Source of the DNA: JBJHDF01 sp050486405 | Lineage (GTDB): Bacteria > Pseudomonadota > Gammaproteobacteria > Pseudomonadales > Cellvibrionaceae | DNA: 64,000 nt | Assembly (NCBI GenBank): GCA_050486405.1 | Contig: JBJHDF010000005.1 | Span: forward strand, 62,001-126,000 | Direction: 5' to 3' | In this document: positions 24,775 through 33,856 of the stretch, in pieces | How positions within the stretch are numbered: the stretch's first letter is position 1 | Layout of the letters: each line of letters begins with the position of its first letter | Translations under genes and position numbers: made by a program | The notes under the pieces: model-generated | Seen by the model: the letters and a program-made list of their open reading frames with translations, nothing else | Told to the model about the DNA's origin: nothing | The model's database searches: none

Positions 24775-25470
24775 TCAGGAAGACACCTGCTTGCTGTGTA
24801 CCTGGCGATGCAGAATGGCGGAGAACTCCTCGGCGAAGGTCTGGTAATTGCTCAACTGGGTCTCCGCCCTGGCGGAATAGCGGTTGTAGGCCAGCACCGC
24901 CGGAATGGCGGCGAACAGACCCATGGCCGTGGCGATCAGCGCCTCGGCGATACCCGGCGCCACCACCGCCAGGGTTGCCTGGTGCACCGTGGCCAGACCG
25001 CGAAAGGAATTCATGATGCCCCAGACGGTGCCGAACAGGCCGATATAGGGGCTTACCGAGGCGACACTGGCCAGAAACGGCAGATGGGTTTCCAGTTTTT
25101 CCTCCTCCCGGGCCAGGGCTACGCGCATGGCGCGCTGGCAGCCTTCCATTACCGCATCGGAGTCGGCGCTGCTCTGCTGGCGCAGGCGGGAGAACTCCTT
25201 GAAACCGGCGCGGAAGATGGCTTCGGGGCCATCGTTGACACCGCGGCTGTTGCTCTGCCGGTAGAGCTGGTTGAGATCGACACCGGACCAGAACTGCCGC
25301 TCAAAGGCCTGCATGGCCAGCCGTGCCTTGCGCAGGTAGAAACCGCGCTGGAAAATCATCACCCAGGAAATCACCGAGGCCAGAAACAGAATCAGCATCA
25401 CAAACTGCACCAGCAGACTGGCATCGGCAATCAGAGCCCAGACGGACATACTGTGTTCGACTTGCGACAT
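24775..25470 (-). CDS. tolQ: Tol-Pal system protein TolQ
   Basis: 231-residue inner-membrane motor subunit, ExbB/TolQ family, with three membrane spans (about 15-38, 135-158, 170-192). The family signature PYIGLFGTVWGIMNSF is visible, as is the ATAMGLFAAIPAVLAYN segment of the third span. Works with TolR to use the proton motive force. Follows ybgC by 21 bp. Confidence 0.96.
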   Translation of the reverse strand: MSQVEHSMSVWALIADASLLVQFVMLILFLASVISWVMIFQRGFYLRKARLAMQAFERQFWSGVDLNQLYRQSNSRGVNDGPEAIFRAGFKEFSRLRQQSSADSDAVMEGCQRAMRVALAREEEKLETHLPFLASVASVSPYIGLFGTVWGIMNSFRGLATVHQATLAVVAPGIAEALIATAMGLFAAIPAVLAYNRYSARAETQLSNYQTFAEEFSAILHRQVHSKQVSS

Positions 25471-25491
25471 GGAAATACAGCTCTTGTTTGT

Positions 25492-25887
25492 TTAGTTACT
25501 GAGTTGGCGGTGAATGGCCTCGGGCATGGCACAGGGCTTCATGGTGTCGCCAGCCACGCAGGCGACCCGGATTAGACCCTCGCAGAGCAATTGGTTCCCG
25601 CGGCTGACCGTCTGACGAAAATCCACGTAGCTGCGGGCCGCCTTGACCACTTCGGCACTCACCTGCAACTGTTCATCCAGCCGCGCCGGGCTGCGGTAAT
25701 TGACCTGGGCGGAGTGCACCACCAGCAACAGCCCCCCGTCCAGCATGGCGGGCTTATCATAGCCCAAACTGCGCAACAATTCTGTACGGCAGCGCTCCAT
25801 GTATTTGAGGTAGTTCACGTAGTAGACGATGCCACCGGCATCGGTGTCCTCGATATAGACGCGCACAGGCAGGGTATAGGAGATCAT
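25492..25887 (-). CDS. ybgC: Tol-Pal-associated acyl-CoA thioesterase YbgC
   Basis: 131-residue hot-dog-fold 4HBT thioesterase, cytoplasmic, first gene of the tol-pal operon in many proteobacteria. Motif EDTDAGGIVYYVNYLKYMER holds the catalytic Asp16. The His that follows seven residues later in E. coli is Tyr23 here, as in pseudomonad homologues. Lies 10 bp from ruvB and probably shares its transcript. Confidence 0.94.
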   Translation of the reverse strand: MISYTLPVRVYIEDTDAGGIVYYVNYLKYMERCRTELLRSLGYDKPAMLDGGLLLVVHSAQVNYRSPARLDEQLQVSAEVVKAARSYVDFRQTVSRGNQLLCEGLIRVACVAGDTMKPCAMPEAIHRQLSN

Positions 25888-25896
25888 TGCGGGGGT

Positions 25897-26955
<1,059 letters not shown>

Positions 26956-26980
26956 GGGGCCTTCCGGTCGGGAGCGGATT

Positions 26981-27140
26981 CCCTCACCCCGCCCCTCTCC
27001 CCGGAGGGGAGAGGGAGCAAGATGGAGGTTTGGAGGTATGATACTGGAGTGGGGGGGACGAGCAATAGCCCCCTCCGCTATGCGGAGGGGATTGGGGGAG
27101 GTGTTTTTACCCCTCTCTCCGGAGAGGAGAGGGAGGTGAA
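26981..27140. repeat. Multi-hairpin intergenic repeat element
   Basis: Three consecutive inverted repeats: CCCTCTCCCC/GGGGAGAGGG (26993-27015, 3-base loop), CCCCTCCGC/GCGGAGGGG (27070-27090) and an imperfect CCCTCTCTCC/GGAGAGGAGAGGG (27111-27133). The ends are roughly inverse (CCCTCACCCC on the left, GGGAGGTGAAG on the right). Such CCTCTCCC/GGGAGAGG elements are dispersed in many proteobacterial genomes. It carries no gene and fills the gap between ruvB and higA; it may also act as a terminator for higBA. Confidence 0.65.
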
Positions 27141-27169
27141 GACATAAAAACTCCTTAAATGATTAAAGT

Positions 27170-27598
27170 CTAAAAGAAAACCCCCGGCTCAATACCAAAC
27201 CGTTGGGACAGTGCCGCAATATGCTTTTTGCTCAGACTGCGCTCGCCGGACAGCACCCGGGAAACCATGGACTTGGAGCCGATCTCGGGAAGGTCGGCGG
27301 TGCCGAGTTGGTGTTGCGCCATGAGCAGGCGCAACATGGCCAGATCGCCGGGCTGCGCCAGGGCATGTTGCTCGAAGGCGGCGAGTTCTTCGTCCCGGTT
27401 CTCGTAGGCTTCAATGGCGCGGCCGAGCAGGTCGATAACAGCATTGAGCGGGTCATCGGGGGAGTCCTGCGCCTCCTCCAGCAGGGTTTCGATCAGCGCC
27501 AGCGCTTCTTCGTAGTGCACGCCGTCCCGAATGGGGAGATAAGGTGCCGCAGCTTGGGCGAAGCTGCGGCAGGCTTCTTTGATCGCTACCGCGTTCAT
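27170..27598 (-). CDS. higA: HigA-type antitoxin
   Basis: 142-residue helix-turn-helix protein of the HigA class: a helical N-terminal half with acidic patches (about 30-75) and a C-terminal Cro/C1-like DNA-binding region (LPEIGSKSMVSRVLSGERSLSKKHIAALSQRFG). It neutralises the toxin encoded just upstream and should repress the operon at 27937-27979. ATG 27598 has AGGAGA six bases upstream; the ATG at 27604 overlaps that site. Overlaps the end of higB by four bases, so the pair is translationally coupled. Confidence 0.87.
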   Translation of the reverse strand: MNAVAIKEACRSFAQAAAPYLPIRDGVHYEEALALIETLLEEAQDSPDDPLNAVIDLLGRAIEAYENRDEELAAFEQHALAQPGDLAMLRLLMAQHQLGTADLPEIGSKSMVSRVLSGERSLSKKHIAALSQRFGIEPGVFF

Positions 27599-27909
27599 GA
27601 CCATTCTCCTTTCGCGTATCGCTTGCAGATTTTGTCATACTCAGAATGGGGAACAATGTGCTTCACGTAAATGCGGTTCTGGACAAACTGGATAAAAGCA
27701 ATAATCCGGAGATGGTTGCCTCCCACATCCAGCGCCCACCATCTGTCCTTGTACCTAAAGTTGTCCAGCGACGGGAACACTCGTCGCATCTCTTCGGGTG
27801 TACCAAACTCGCTCTTGCGGAGCACCCGGTAGATATCTTCAAGAGCCTGCCTTTGGTTGGGGTGGGCCTTGGCCGCCTCGCTAAACGGGCGCTTCGAGAT
27901 AACGTGCAT
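27595..27909 (-). CDS. higB: HigB-type mRNA interferase toxin
   Basis: 104-residue RelE-superfamily toxin of the HigB subgroup, toxin-first order. Landmarks are the N-terminal ISKRPFSEAAKAHPN and the core FRYKDRWWALDVGGNHLRIIAFI, with basic residues near the C-terminus (VPHSEYDKICKRYAKG). It is expected to cut mRNA in the ribosome. A strong promoter with an inverted repeat lies just upstream. Confidence 0.88.
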   Translation of the reverse strand: MHVISKRPFSEAAKAHPNQRQALEDIYRVLRKSEFGTPEEMRRVFPSLDNFRYKDRWWALDVGGNHLRIIAFIQFVQNRIYVKHIVPHSEYDKICKRYAKGEWS

Positions 27910-27936
27910 GGATGCTCCTGTACTCAGTCACTCCTG

Positions 27937-27979
27937 TTGACTTGTTGACAACTATAGGGCGCTGTTGCCAATAAGTCAA
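27937..27979 (-). promoter_or_regulatory. higBA promoter and operator
   Basis: On the minus strand TTGACT (27979-27974), a 17-bp spacer and TATAGT (27956-27951) make a near-consensus sigma-70 promoter. Two 16-bp arms, TTGACTTGTTGACAAC (27937-27952) and GTTGCCAATAAGTCAA (27964-27979), are inverted copies with two mismatches. One covers the -35 and the other the -10 and start site. This is the layout expected for autorepression by a HigA dimer pair. Confidence 0.75.
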
Positions 27980-28015
27980 CAAAAAGCAGGGGTAGTTTGG
28001 AGTTCAGGGGTGGAG

Positions 28016-28621
28016 TTACTGAGCGGCGCTACGCAGCGCGAGGCGGATCAGTTCTTCGCTGGAAGCACCCGGCTGCTGGCGCAGGGCGGCACTTATCATG
28101 CGGGAGGCTTCGGTGGGTTTGTAGCCCAGGGCGATCAGGGCGTGTTCGGCTTCGCCGCTTTGATCACTGCCGGGCGCGGTGGTAGTAACGACAGTATCCG
28201 TGGTGGTCGCCCCGGCCCAATCCTTGAGACGGTCACGCATTTCAATCAGCAGGCGCTCGGCGGTTTTCCTGCCGACACCGGGCAGTTTGACCAGTGCGGT
28301 GCTGTTGCCTTCGTGAACGCAGCGAACAAAGGCGTCGGCATCCATGCCCGAGAGGATGGCCACGGCCAGTTTGGGGCCAACGCCGTTGACCTTGATCAGG
28401 TTGCGAAACAGCGCCCGGTCGCGGCGCTCGATAAAACCGTACAACTGCTGGGCGGTTTCGCTGACGGACAGGTGGGTGAACAGCGTGACTTCGGCACCCA
28501 GGTCCGGCAGGCGGTAAAAGGTGGTCATGGGCGCCAGCAGTTCGTAGCCGACGCCCTGCACATCCAGCAGCAGTTCCGGCGGTTGCTTCTCCAGCAGCTT
28601 GCCGCGCAGTTGTCCGATCAT
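28016..28621 (-). CDS. ruvA: Holliday junction DNA-binding protein RuvA
   Basis: 201 residues; binds Holliday junctions as a tetramer and loads RuvB. N-terminal OB fold (MIGQLRGKLLEKQPPELLLD), two helix-hairpin-helix motifs (LIKVNGVGPKLAVAIL and LVKLPGVGRKTAERLL), and the C-terminal RuvB-contact domain (EAEHALIALGYKPTEA). The true start is ATG 28621; the frame stays open far upstream across purK, but that part is not related to RuvA. The start overlaps the purK stop (ATGA), an unusual coupling of a DNA-repair gene to a purine gene. Confidence 0.96.
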   Translation of the reverse strand: MIGQLRGKLLEKQPPELLLDVQGVGYELLAPMTTFYRLPDLGAEVTLFTHLSVSETAQQLYGFIERRDRALFRNLIKVNGVGPKLAVAILSGMDADAFVRCVHEGNSTALVKLPGVGRKTAERLLIEMRDRLKDWAGATTTDTVVTTTAPGSDQSGEAEHALIALGYKPTEASRMISAALRQQPGASSEELIRLALRSAAQ

Positions 28622-29682
28622 GGCGCACCCGCCAGGCGCTCGCGCGCCCAGGCCAGGCTTTCCCGATAGTCTTCCGGCAGCGCCAGGGCGTCCAGCCATT
28701 CGGCCACCTGCTGCGGGTCGGTGTGATGCAGGTTGATGTGCCCCATTTTCCTGCCCGGTTGCAGTTCCTTGCCGTACCAGTAGAGACGCGCCCCCGGCAC
28801 TGCCAGCCACTGGGCCTGCCAGTCGAGGCCGATCAGATTTACCATGGCGGTAACACCGGACTGCACTGGCGCGGGCAGCGGCAAATCCACCAGGGCGCGC
28901 AGATGCAGTTCGAACTGGCAGATGGAGGCCCCGGCCTGGGTCCAGTGCCCGGAGTTGTGCACCCGGGGCGCCAGTTCGTTGATCAGCAGTTGCTCGCCCT
29001 GAACAAAGCACTCCATGGCCATGACGCCCACATAGTCCAGATGATCCATGATCTTGCCGAGCATGGCCTCCGCCCGGGATTGCCAGTGAGCAAAGCGGTC
29101 CGGTTGACTCAGGCTGACCGTGAGGATGCCCGAGCGATGGCGGTTTTCCGTGAGGCGGTAGAAGACACAGTGGCCGTCGCTGGCCCGGGCGCCCACCAGG
29201 GACACTTCGGTCTCGAAGGGAATCATGGCCTCGGCGATGGCGTTGTCCTTCCAGTCGGGCAAGGGATCGCTGCTGCCAGGGGCCACCCGGTGCTGGCCGC
29301 GGCCGTCGTACCCGCCCCGGGCGCTTTTCAGCAGAAAGTGCTCGCCGAGACGCGCGCGCAGACTGTCCAGATCGTCGTTTTGGCCCGGGATGCACCAGGG
29401 CGCAGTGGGCAGTTGCAGGCTGTCCAGTAACTCCTTTTGCCTACGCCGATCCGGCAGCAGGGACAGCGTCCGGGCGTTGCGCCAGCCCGGGTGCCTTTGT
29501 AGAGCGCGCACGCCTTCGTTGTCGGGCCAGTGCTCGCTCTCCACCGTCACCTGGGTGTTATCCGCCGGCAATGCGGGGTTTGCCGGGTCCAGCAACTGCA
29601 GTTCAACGCCCAGGCGATCGGCAACACGCCCCAGCATCCAACCCAACTGCCCTCTTCCCAGTACCGCTACCGCCACTGTCAT
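28618..29682 (-). CDS. purK: 5-(carboxyamino)imidazole ribonucleotide synthase
   Basis: ATP-grasp enzyme of 354 residues; converts AIR, bicarbonate and ATP to N5-CAIR in purine synthesis. N-terminal VLGRGQLGWMLG, ATP-grasp blocks LLKSARGGYDGRGQ and AMECFVQGEQLLINELAPRVHNSGHWT are diagnostic. Overlaps purE by four bases and ruvA by four bases. The start at 29682 follows the purE stop in the common purEK order. Confidence 0.95.
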   Translation of the reverse strand: MTVAVAVLGRGQLGWMLGRVADRLGVELQLLDPANPALPADNTQVTVESEHWPDNEGVRALQRHPGWRNARTLSLLPDRRRQKELLDSLQLPTAPWCIPGQNDDLDSLRARLGEHFLLKSARGGYDGRGQHRVAPGSSDPLPDWKDNAIAEAMIPFETEVSLVGARASDGHCVFYRLTENRHRSGILTVSLSQPDRFAHWQSRAEAMLGKIMDHLDYVGVMAMECFVQGEQLLINELAPRVHNSGHWTQAGASICQFELHLRALVDLPLPAPVQSGVTAMVNLIGLDWQAQWLAVPGARLYWYGKELQPGRKMGHINLHHTDPQQVAEWLDALALPEDYRESLAWARERLAGAP

Positions 29683-30179
29683 TGCGCCGGCAGCTCCAGG
29701 GTGGCCGCGTCGAGTACCGCCTGGGTTTGTGCGTCGCGCCAGCGCTGAAAGCGCCCGGCCAGTTCTTTATCGCCCAGCGCCAGTATCTGCGCGGCCAGCA
29801 GGCCGGCGTTGGCGGCGCCGGCCTCGCCGATGGCCAGGGTGCCCACGGCGATGCCCTTGGGCATCTGGACAATGGACAGCAGGCTGTCCATGCCCTTGAG
29901 CGACTTGCTCTGCACCGGCACACCCAGCACCGGCAGGGGCGTCATGGAGGCGATCATGCCCGGCAGGTGCGCGGCGCCGCCGGCGCCGGCGACAATCACC
30001 CGGTAGCCCTGATTTTTGGCTTCGCGGGCAAACTGGTACAGCTTGTCCGGAGTGCGATGGGCGGACACCACCTCGGCGTGCCAGGACACCTGGAGTTCAT
30101 CGAGTACTTCTGCGGCCTTGCTCATGGTGGCCCAGTCGGACTGGGACCCCATGACAATGGCGACATCTATCTGGGTCAC
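29679..30179 (-). CDS. purE: 5-(carboxyamino)imidazole ribonucleotide mutase
   Basis: 166-residue class I PurE, N5-CAIR to CAIR. Motifs: VMGSQSDWATM, SAHRTPDKL (catalytic His) and AGAGGAAHLPGMIAS. GTG 30179 has AGGAG eight bases upstream. First gene of purE-purK-ruvA, all with four-base overlaps. The 85-bp gap upstream contains two copies of CTCAATTTAC (near 30193 and 30212), of unknown meaning. Confidence 0.95.
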   Translation of the reverse strand: MTQIDVAIVMGSQSDWATMSKAAEVLDELQVSWHAEVVSAHRTPDKLYQFAREAKNQGYRVIVAGAGGAAHLPGMIASMTPLPVLGVPVQSKSLKGMDSLLSIVQMPKGIAVGTLAIGEAGAANAGLLAAQILALGDKELAGRFQRWRDAQTQAVLDAATLELPAQ

Positions 30180-30264
30180 TGTGTCAATCTCCTCAATTTA
30201 CCGTCGCGCACCTCAATTTACGGCCGGGCTGCGCGCGAAGGGGCGACAGTTTACCAGCATCTGC

Positions 30265-31215
30265 TCAGGCAGATAACATCAATACCCATTGCTGGTAGAG
30301 CGGCAGACCTATCAGTACGTTCACCGGGAAGGTAATACCCAGTGCCGCCAGCATGGCGAGGCCGATATCGGCCTCCGGCACCGCCGAGCGAATGGCCGCC
30401 GGAGCGGCAATATAGGAGGCGCTGGCGGTGAGGGCCGCGAGGACAAACACACTGCCGGCGGGCAGGCCCAACCAGAGCCCCACCGCCAGCCCCAGCCAGG
30501 CCAGCACAAAGGGCACCACAGCGGCAAAGGTCAGCAGTCGCCAGTGCTGAACCGGCAGCGGCAGGCAGGCCCGGGCGGTACAGATGCCCATTTCCAGCAG
30601 AAACAGGGCCAGAAAGGTTTTGAAGCCACCCAGCAGCGCCGGGGTGACCGGCTCCAGGCCCACCGGGCCGTAGATCCAGCCAATGATCACCCCGCCGATC
30701 AGCAATAGCACGCTGCGGGCGGTCAGGGCCTCGTGCCAGACACCCCCTTTGGGCTGGTTATCACCACCGCCACTGGCCCGCTTCATTTTCTGATACCACC
30801 AGAGCATCAGCACCAGCGCCGGTAATTCCAGCGTCACCAGATACAGGGTCGTCTCCGGCGCCAGCAGCATACCGCTGCCTTCTGCCAGCGCCAGGGCCAC
30901 GGCAAAGGTACCCGCGCTCACCGAGCCGTAATGCGCAGCGATGCTCACCGAATTGGCCGTATCGAGTCGGACCAGCCGCCGCAACAGCGGGTAGAGTGCA
31001 ATGGGAATCAGAAAACCAAGAGCAACAATGACCGCCAGATCCAACAGCGCCGAACTGCTGGCCTGGCCGTGCAGGGCGAGACCGCCCTTGAGCCCCAACG
31101 TCAGCATCAGCAGAATCGACAGAGTCTCGTAGACCGCGTGGGGTACCCGTAGATCCGATTTCAGCAACCCGGCGACCAGACCCAGGGCGAAGAAGGCAAT
31201 CACGATATCGGGCAT
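30265..31215 (-). CDS. SbtA-like sodium-dependent bicarbonate transporter family protein
   Basis: 316-residue membrane protein with about ten hydrophobic spans in two inverted halves, as in the SbtA/DUF897 family (LSILLMLTLGLKGG near residue 35; AHYGSVSAGTFAVAL near 93; LTASASYIAAPAAIRSAVPEA near 265, a duplicated small-residue binding motif). Cyanobacterial SbtA imports bicarbonate with sodium; some heterotroph homologues are untested. The position beside purEK, whose PurK uses bicarbonate, is suggestive but may be chance. It follows ruvC by 33 bp. Confidence 0.78.
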   Translation of the reverse strand: MPDIVIAFFALGLVAGLLKSDLRVPHAVYETLSILLMLTLGLKGGLALHGQASSSALLDLAVIVALGFLIPIALYPLLRRLVRLDTANSVSIAAHYGSVSAGTFAVALALAEGSGMLLAPETTLYLVTLELPALVLMLWWYQKMKRASGGGDNQPKGGVWHEALTARSVLLLIGGVIIGWIYGPVGLEPVTPALLGGFKTFLALFLLEMGICTARACLPLPVQHWRLLTFAAVVPFVLAWLGLAVGLWLGLPAGSVFVLAALTASASYIAAPAAIRSAVPEADIGLAMLAALGITFPVNVLIGLPLYQQWVLMLSA

Positions 31216-31248
31216 AGGTTGTTTCTCTACTGTTGACAGACGGGTACT

Positions 31249-31767
31249 TTACACCAGCCGCCCCCTTCGAAACGAGCGGCTGCGGGCCTGTTTGATTAGC
31301 TGGGACTGGGTGTGGGCGTGGCACAGGGCCACCGCCAAGGCGTCGGCGGCGTCCTCCCGGGGAGCGGCGGGCAGCGCCAGCAGGGTGCGCACCATGTGCT
31401 GTACCTGGGATTTGTCGGCGCTGCCGGTGCCCACCACCGCTTGCTTAACCTTGCGCGCCTCGTACTCGAATACCGGCAGATCCGCCGCCACGGCGGCGGT
31501 AATGGCCGCCCCCCGGGCCTGGCCCAGCTTAAGGGCGCTGGCCGCGTTGCGGGCCATAAATACTTGCTCCACCGCCACTTCCTGAGGGCAGTGCTTCCGA
31601 ATCAATTCGGTTAGGGAGTCAAAAATAACTTTTAAGCGCTCGGGCAGGTCGGCCTCGGGCAGGTGAATCACGCCGCTGGTGACATACTCAAGTTTGCCAC
31701 TGGCGGCACCGATGATACCAAAGCCGGTTTTACGCGATCCAGGGTCGATACCCAGTATCAAGGCCAT
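31249..31767 (-). CDS. ruvC: Crossover junction endodeoxyribonuclease RuvC
   Basis: 172-residue Holliday junction resolvase. Catalytic acids fall in ILGIDPGSRKTGFG (Asp8), EVAVEQVFMA, and REDAADALAVALCH near residue 140. No truncation. In related genomes ruvA and ruvB follow directly; here an SbtA-like gene, purE and purK come between. Confidence 0.96.
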   Translation of the reverse strand: MALILGIDPGSRKTGFGIIGAASGKLEYVTSGVIHLPEADLPERLKVIFDSLTELIRKHCPQEVAVEQVFMARNAASALKLGQARGAAITAAVAADLPVFEYEARKVKQAVVGTGSADKSQVQHMVRTLLALPAAPREDAADALAVALCHAHTQSQLIKQARSRSFRRGRLV

Positions 31768-31847
31768 GCGGCATGTCTCGCAGGGTGCTTGTCAATGAAA
31801 TACCAGGTATGGGCAAGAGCACCTGGCGGAACTTGGCGTCCGCGCCG

Positions 31848-33431
31848 CTACTCTGTTGGCGTGTAAACGGCGTAGTTATTCTTGCCTTGACGCTTTACGG
31901 AATACATCGCTTGATCGGCGTGCTTACGCAGACTGTCCACATTATCGCCGTGTTCAGGATAAATGGCAATGCCAATACTGATACCAACAAGTTCGTTTAC
32001 ACCAGACTCAATTTCAATAGGTACTTGCTGAGTTTCGACAATTCTTTGCGCTATATAGCTTGCTGTGTCAATGCTTCTTGTGTTTCTGAGTACTATCACG
32101 AACTCGTCACCACCGGGCCGAGCGACAAGGTCGGAATCCCGAACCAAGCTGCGCAGCCGACATGCAACCGCTTTCAAAATTTCATCGCCAGCGTTATGGC
32201 CGTGTGTATCGTTCACCAATTTGAAGCCATCCAGGTCAATCATCATCACAATAAAGCCATCGCCTGACCCACCGTGCTGTCTAACCAATCTGTCGAGTGC
32301 GGAGTCAAGCACCTGACGGTTTGCCAGGCCGGTTAGGCTGTCTGTTTCGGCCAACTCCCGAGTATGCGCTTCATCAATCTTGCGTTGGGTAATGTCGTAC
32401 ATAACCCCCTCGATAGCAGCGGAATTCTGCTCGCTGCCTGCCGGAGAAAATATGCAATGCACCCACTTTTCTGTATTTTCGTTGGCGCACAGAACACGCA
32501 AGTCCGAGGCGCAGGGTTGGCCGGAACTGAGAGCCTCATTGATCAGCGACTGAACTTTTGTTGAGTCCGCAAAAATCTCTTCTACAATATTGATTCCGTT
32601 CGCGGCATCCAGAATGTGATCGCTGAGCTCGGCAACCTGAAAGAAAGCAGGATTAGCAGTAATTAGCGTGCTACTGTCAGAAATCAAGAATATGCCCGCA
32701 CTGCTGTCTTCAAAGATACCCCGAAAGCGATGTTCCAGAATCTCAACCCGACGTCGCAATGCCCGCTCTTCCTCTAGCATCTCCTCAACAGCACCGAGCA
32801 ATGCATTAATATCATCCGCAAGCGTGCCAATTTCATCTCGGCGATTTAAATCAGCCACATCAACGCGATTGCCGTCTCCTGGAGTAATGCGATGCAAACC
32901 ACCAGAGAGGCGAGACAAAGGCTGGGTCATCAGCCAGTACACCAGAAACAGAACCAGAAGCGCGATCACCGCTGCCTGTGCGGCCAACCCAATGGTGGTG
33001 GCTACGGCGGAACTGCGGGCACGCTCGACGATAAGCGAGCGGTTGGGAAGCACTACCAACTCTCCCACCAACTCCTGCTCATCAAAAGGTGCCGTCAAAG
33101 CCAAGAGCATTAGAGAGCTTTCGTCGGCGGTATCAATGGCGCCTTCCTGGCTCAAAACCCTGCCCTCTCCGCTCAGCCTGGAGGCCACCACAATGTCGTT
33201 AATTACCAGCCCGTCAACCACCTGCCTTGCGAGTTCCGCGTTTCCTACATAAGCGGCAATAGAAGCGGTAATCTGCACCGTTTCCAACAACTGGCGCACC
33301 GAGTTTCGGCTATCGACCAGCGAGCTGTCGTAGGCACGGTGGTAGAAAAAATAGGAAGACAGCACAACAACAAACAGCGCCGCAGCAGCCACACTCACTG
33401 ATACTTTGACATGCAGGCTATTAAAATTCAT
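31848..33431 (-). CDS. Membrane diguanylate cyclase with periplasmic sensor, HAMP, PAS and GGDEF domains
   Basis: 527 residues. Membrane spans at about 9-30 and 142-167 flank a periplasmic sensor of about 110 residues of CHASE8-like appearance. A HAMP segment (168-220), a short coiled coil, a PAS domain (about 235-350, ending GVMYDITQRK) and a GGDEF domain (365-525) follow. The active-site motif is GGDEF at 440-444, and the RxxD inhibitory site Arg431-Asp434 is five residues before it, so it should make c-di-GMP with product inhibition. Start overlaps the end of the binding-protein gene by four bases (ATGA). The region is more A/T-rich than its surroundings. Confidence 0.92.
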   Translation of the reverse strand: MNFNSLHVKVSVSVAAAALFVVVLSSYFFYHRAYDSSLVDSRNSVRQLLETVQITASIAAYVGNAELARQVVDGLVINDIVVASRLSGEGRVLSQEGAIDTADESSLMLLALTAPFDEQELVGELVVLPNRSLIVERARSSAVATTIGLAAQAAVIALLVLFLVYWLMTQPLSRLSGGLHRITPGDGNRVDVADLNRRDEIGTLADDINALLGAVEEMLEEERALRRRVEILEHRFRGIFEDSSAGIFLISDSSTLITANPAFFQVAELSDHILDAANGINIVEEIFADSTKVQSLINEALSSGQPCASDLRVLCANENTEKWVHCIFSPAGSEQNSAAIEGVMYDITQRKIDEAHTRELAETDSLTGLANRQVLDSALDRLVRQHGGSGDGFIVMMIDLDGFKLVNDTHGHNAGDEILKAVACRLRSLVRDSDLVARPGGDEFVIVLRNTRSIDTASYIAQRIVETQQVPIEIESGVNELVGISIGIAIYPEHGDNVDSLRKHADQAMYSVKRQGKNNYAVYTPTE

Positions 33432-33856
33432 TGGTTGTCGCCCAGTTCCATCAGCACTTTGACGGAGGGCGGTAACGGCTGTCGACCCACATAAGCAATG
33501 GCCGACGGATTGTTAGCCACTATCTCTATAATAGCCGCCTCATTGCGATACTGCCGAGGAGGTGACATTCTCCCCGCAAAAATCAGCGTCGCCCAGTAAG
33601 CATCCACCCGGGATTCGCTTTTACCCGTCAATGCCCGATAGAAGGTCTCACGCAAAGGCGTTCCCGACGAGTAATCCAGGGTTTGGGCTGGGCGACCATT
33701 GGGAAAGGCAGTTACCCGACCCATAAAAAGATCTACCACCTCCCTCCGTTCCAGCGCGTCGACGGGGTTTTGCGCATTGGCAATTATTAACACCTCGGCG
33801 TTCAGAACGCCGCTGAACGTTAAGAGAAAAAGGGATGTCAGCATTGCCCTTTTCAT
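33428..33856 (-). CDS. Small periplasmic PstS-like binding protein
   Basis: 142 residues with a signal peptide (cleavage near LNAE, residue 20). The mature part resembles half of a phosphate-binding-protein-like domain: IIANAQNPVDALERREVVDLFMGR, then DYSSGTPLRETFYRALTGKS and NPSAIAYVGRQPLP. Proteins of this type are encoded next to GGDEF genes in other gammaproteobacteria. Its ATG shares one base with the porin stop (TGATG), and its end overlaps the cyclase start. Inference: it binds an anion or co-factor and regulates the cyclase sensor. Confidence 0.68.
   Translation of the reverse strand: MKRAMLTSLFLLTFSGVLNAEVLIIANAQNPVDALERREVVDLFMGRVTAFPNGRPAQTLDYSSGTPLRETFYRALTGKSESRVDAYWATLIFAGRMSPPRQYRNEAAIIEIVANNPSAIAYVGRQPLPPSVKVLMELGDNQ

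Noticed and set aside
28622..29395. Upstream extension of the ruvA frame
   Set aside because: The frame is open across purK, but the peptide is Arg/Gly/Pro-rich and unlike RuvA; the MIGQLRGKL start at 28621 matches the family.
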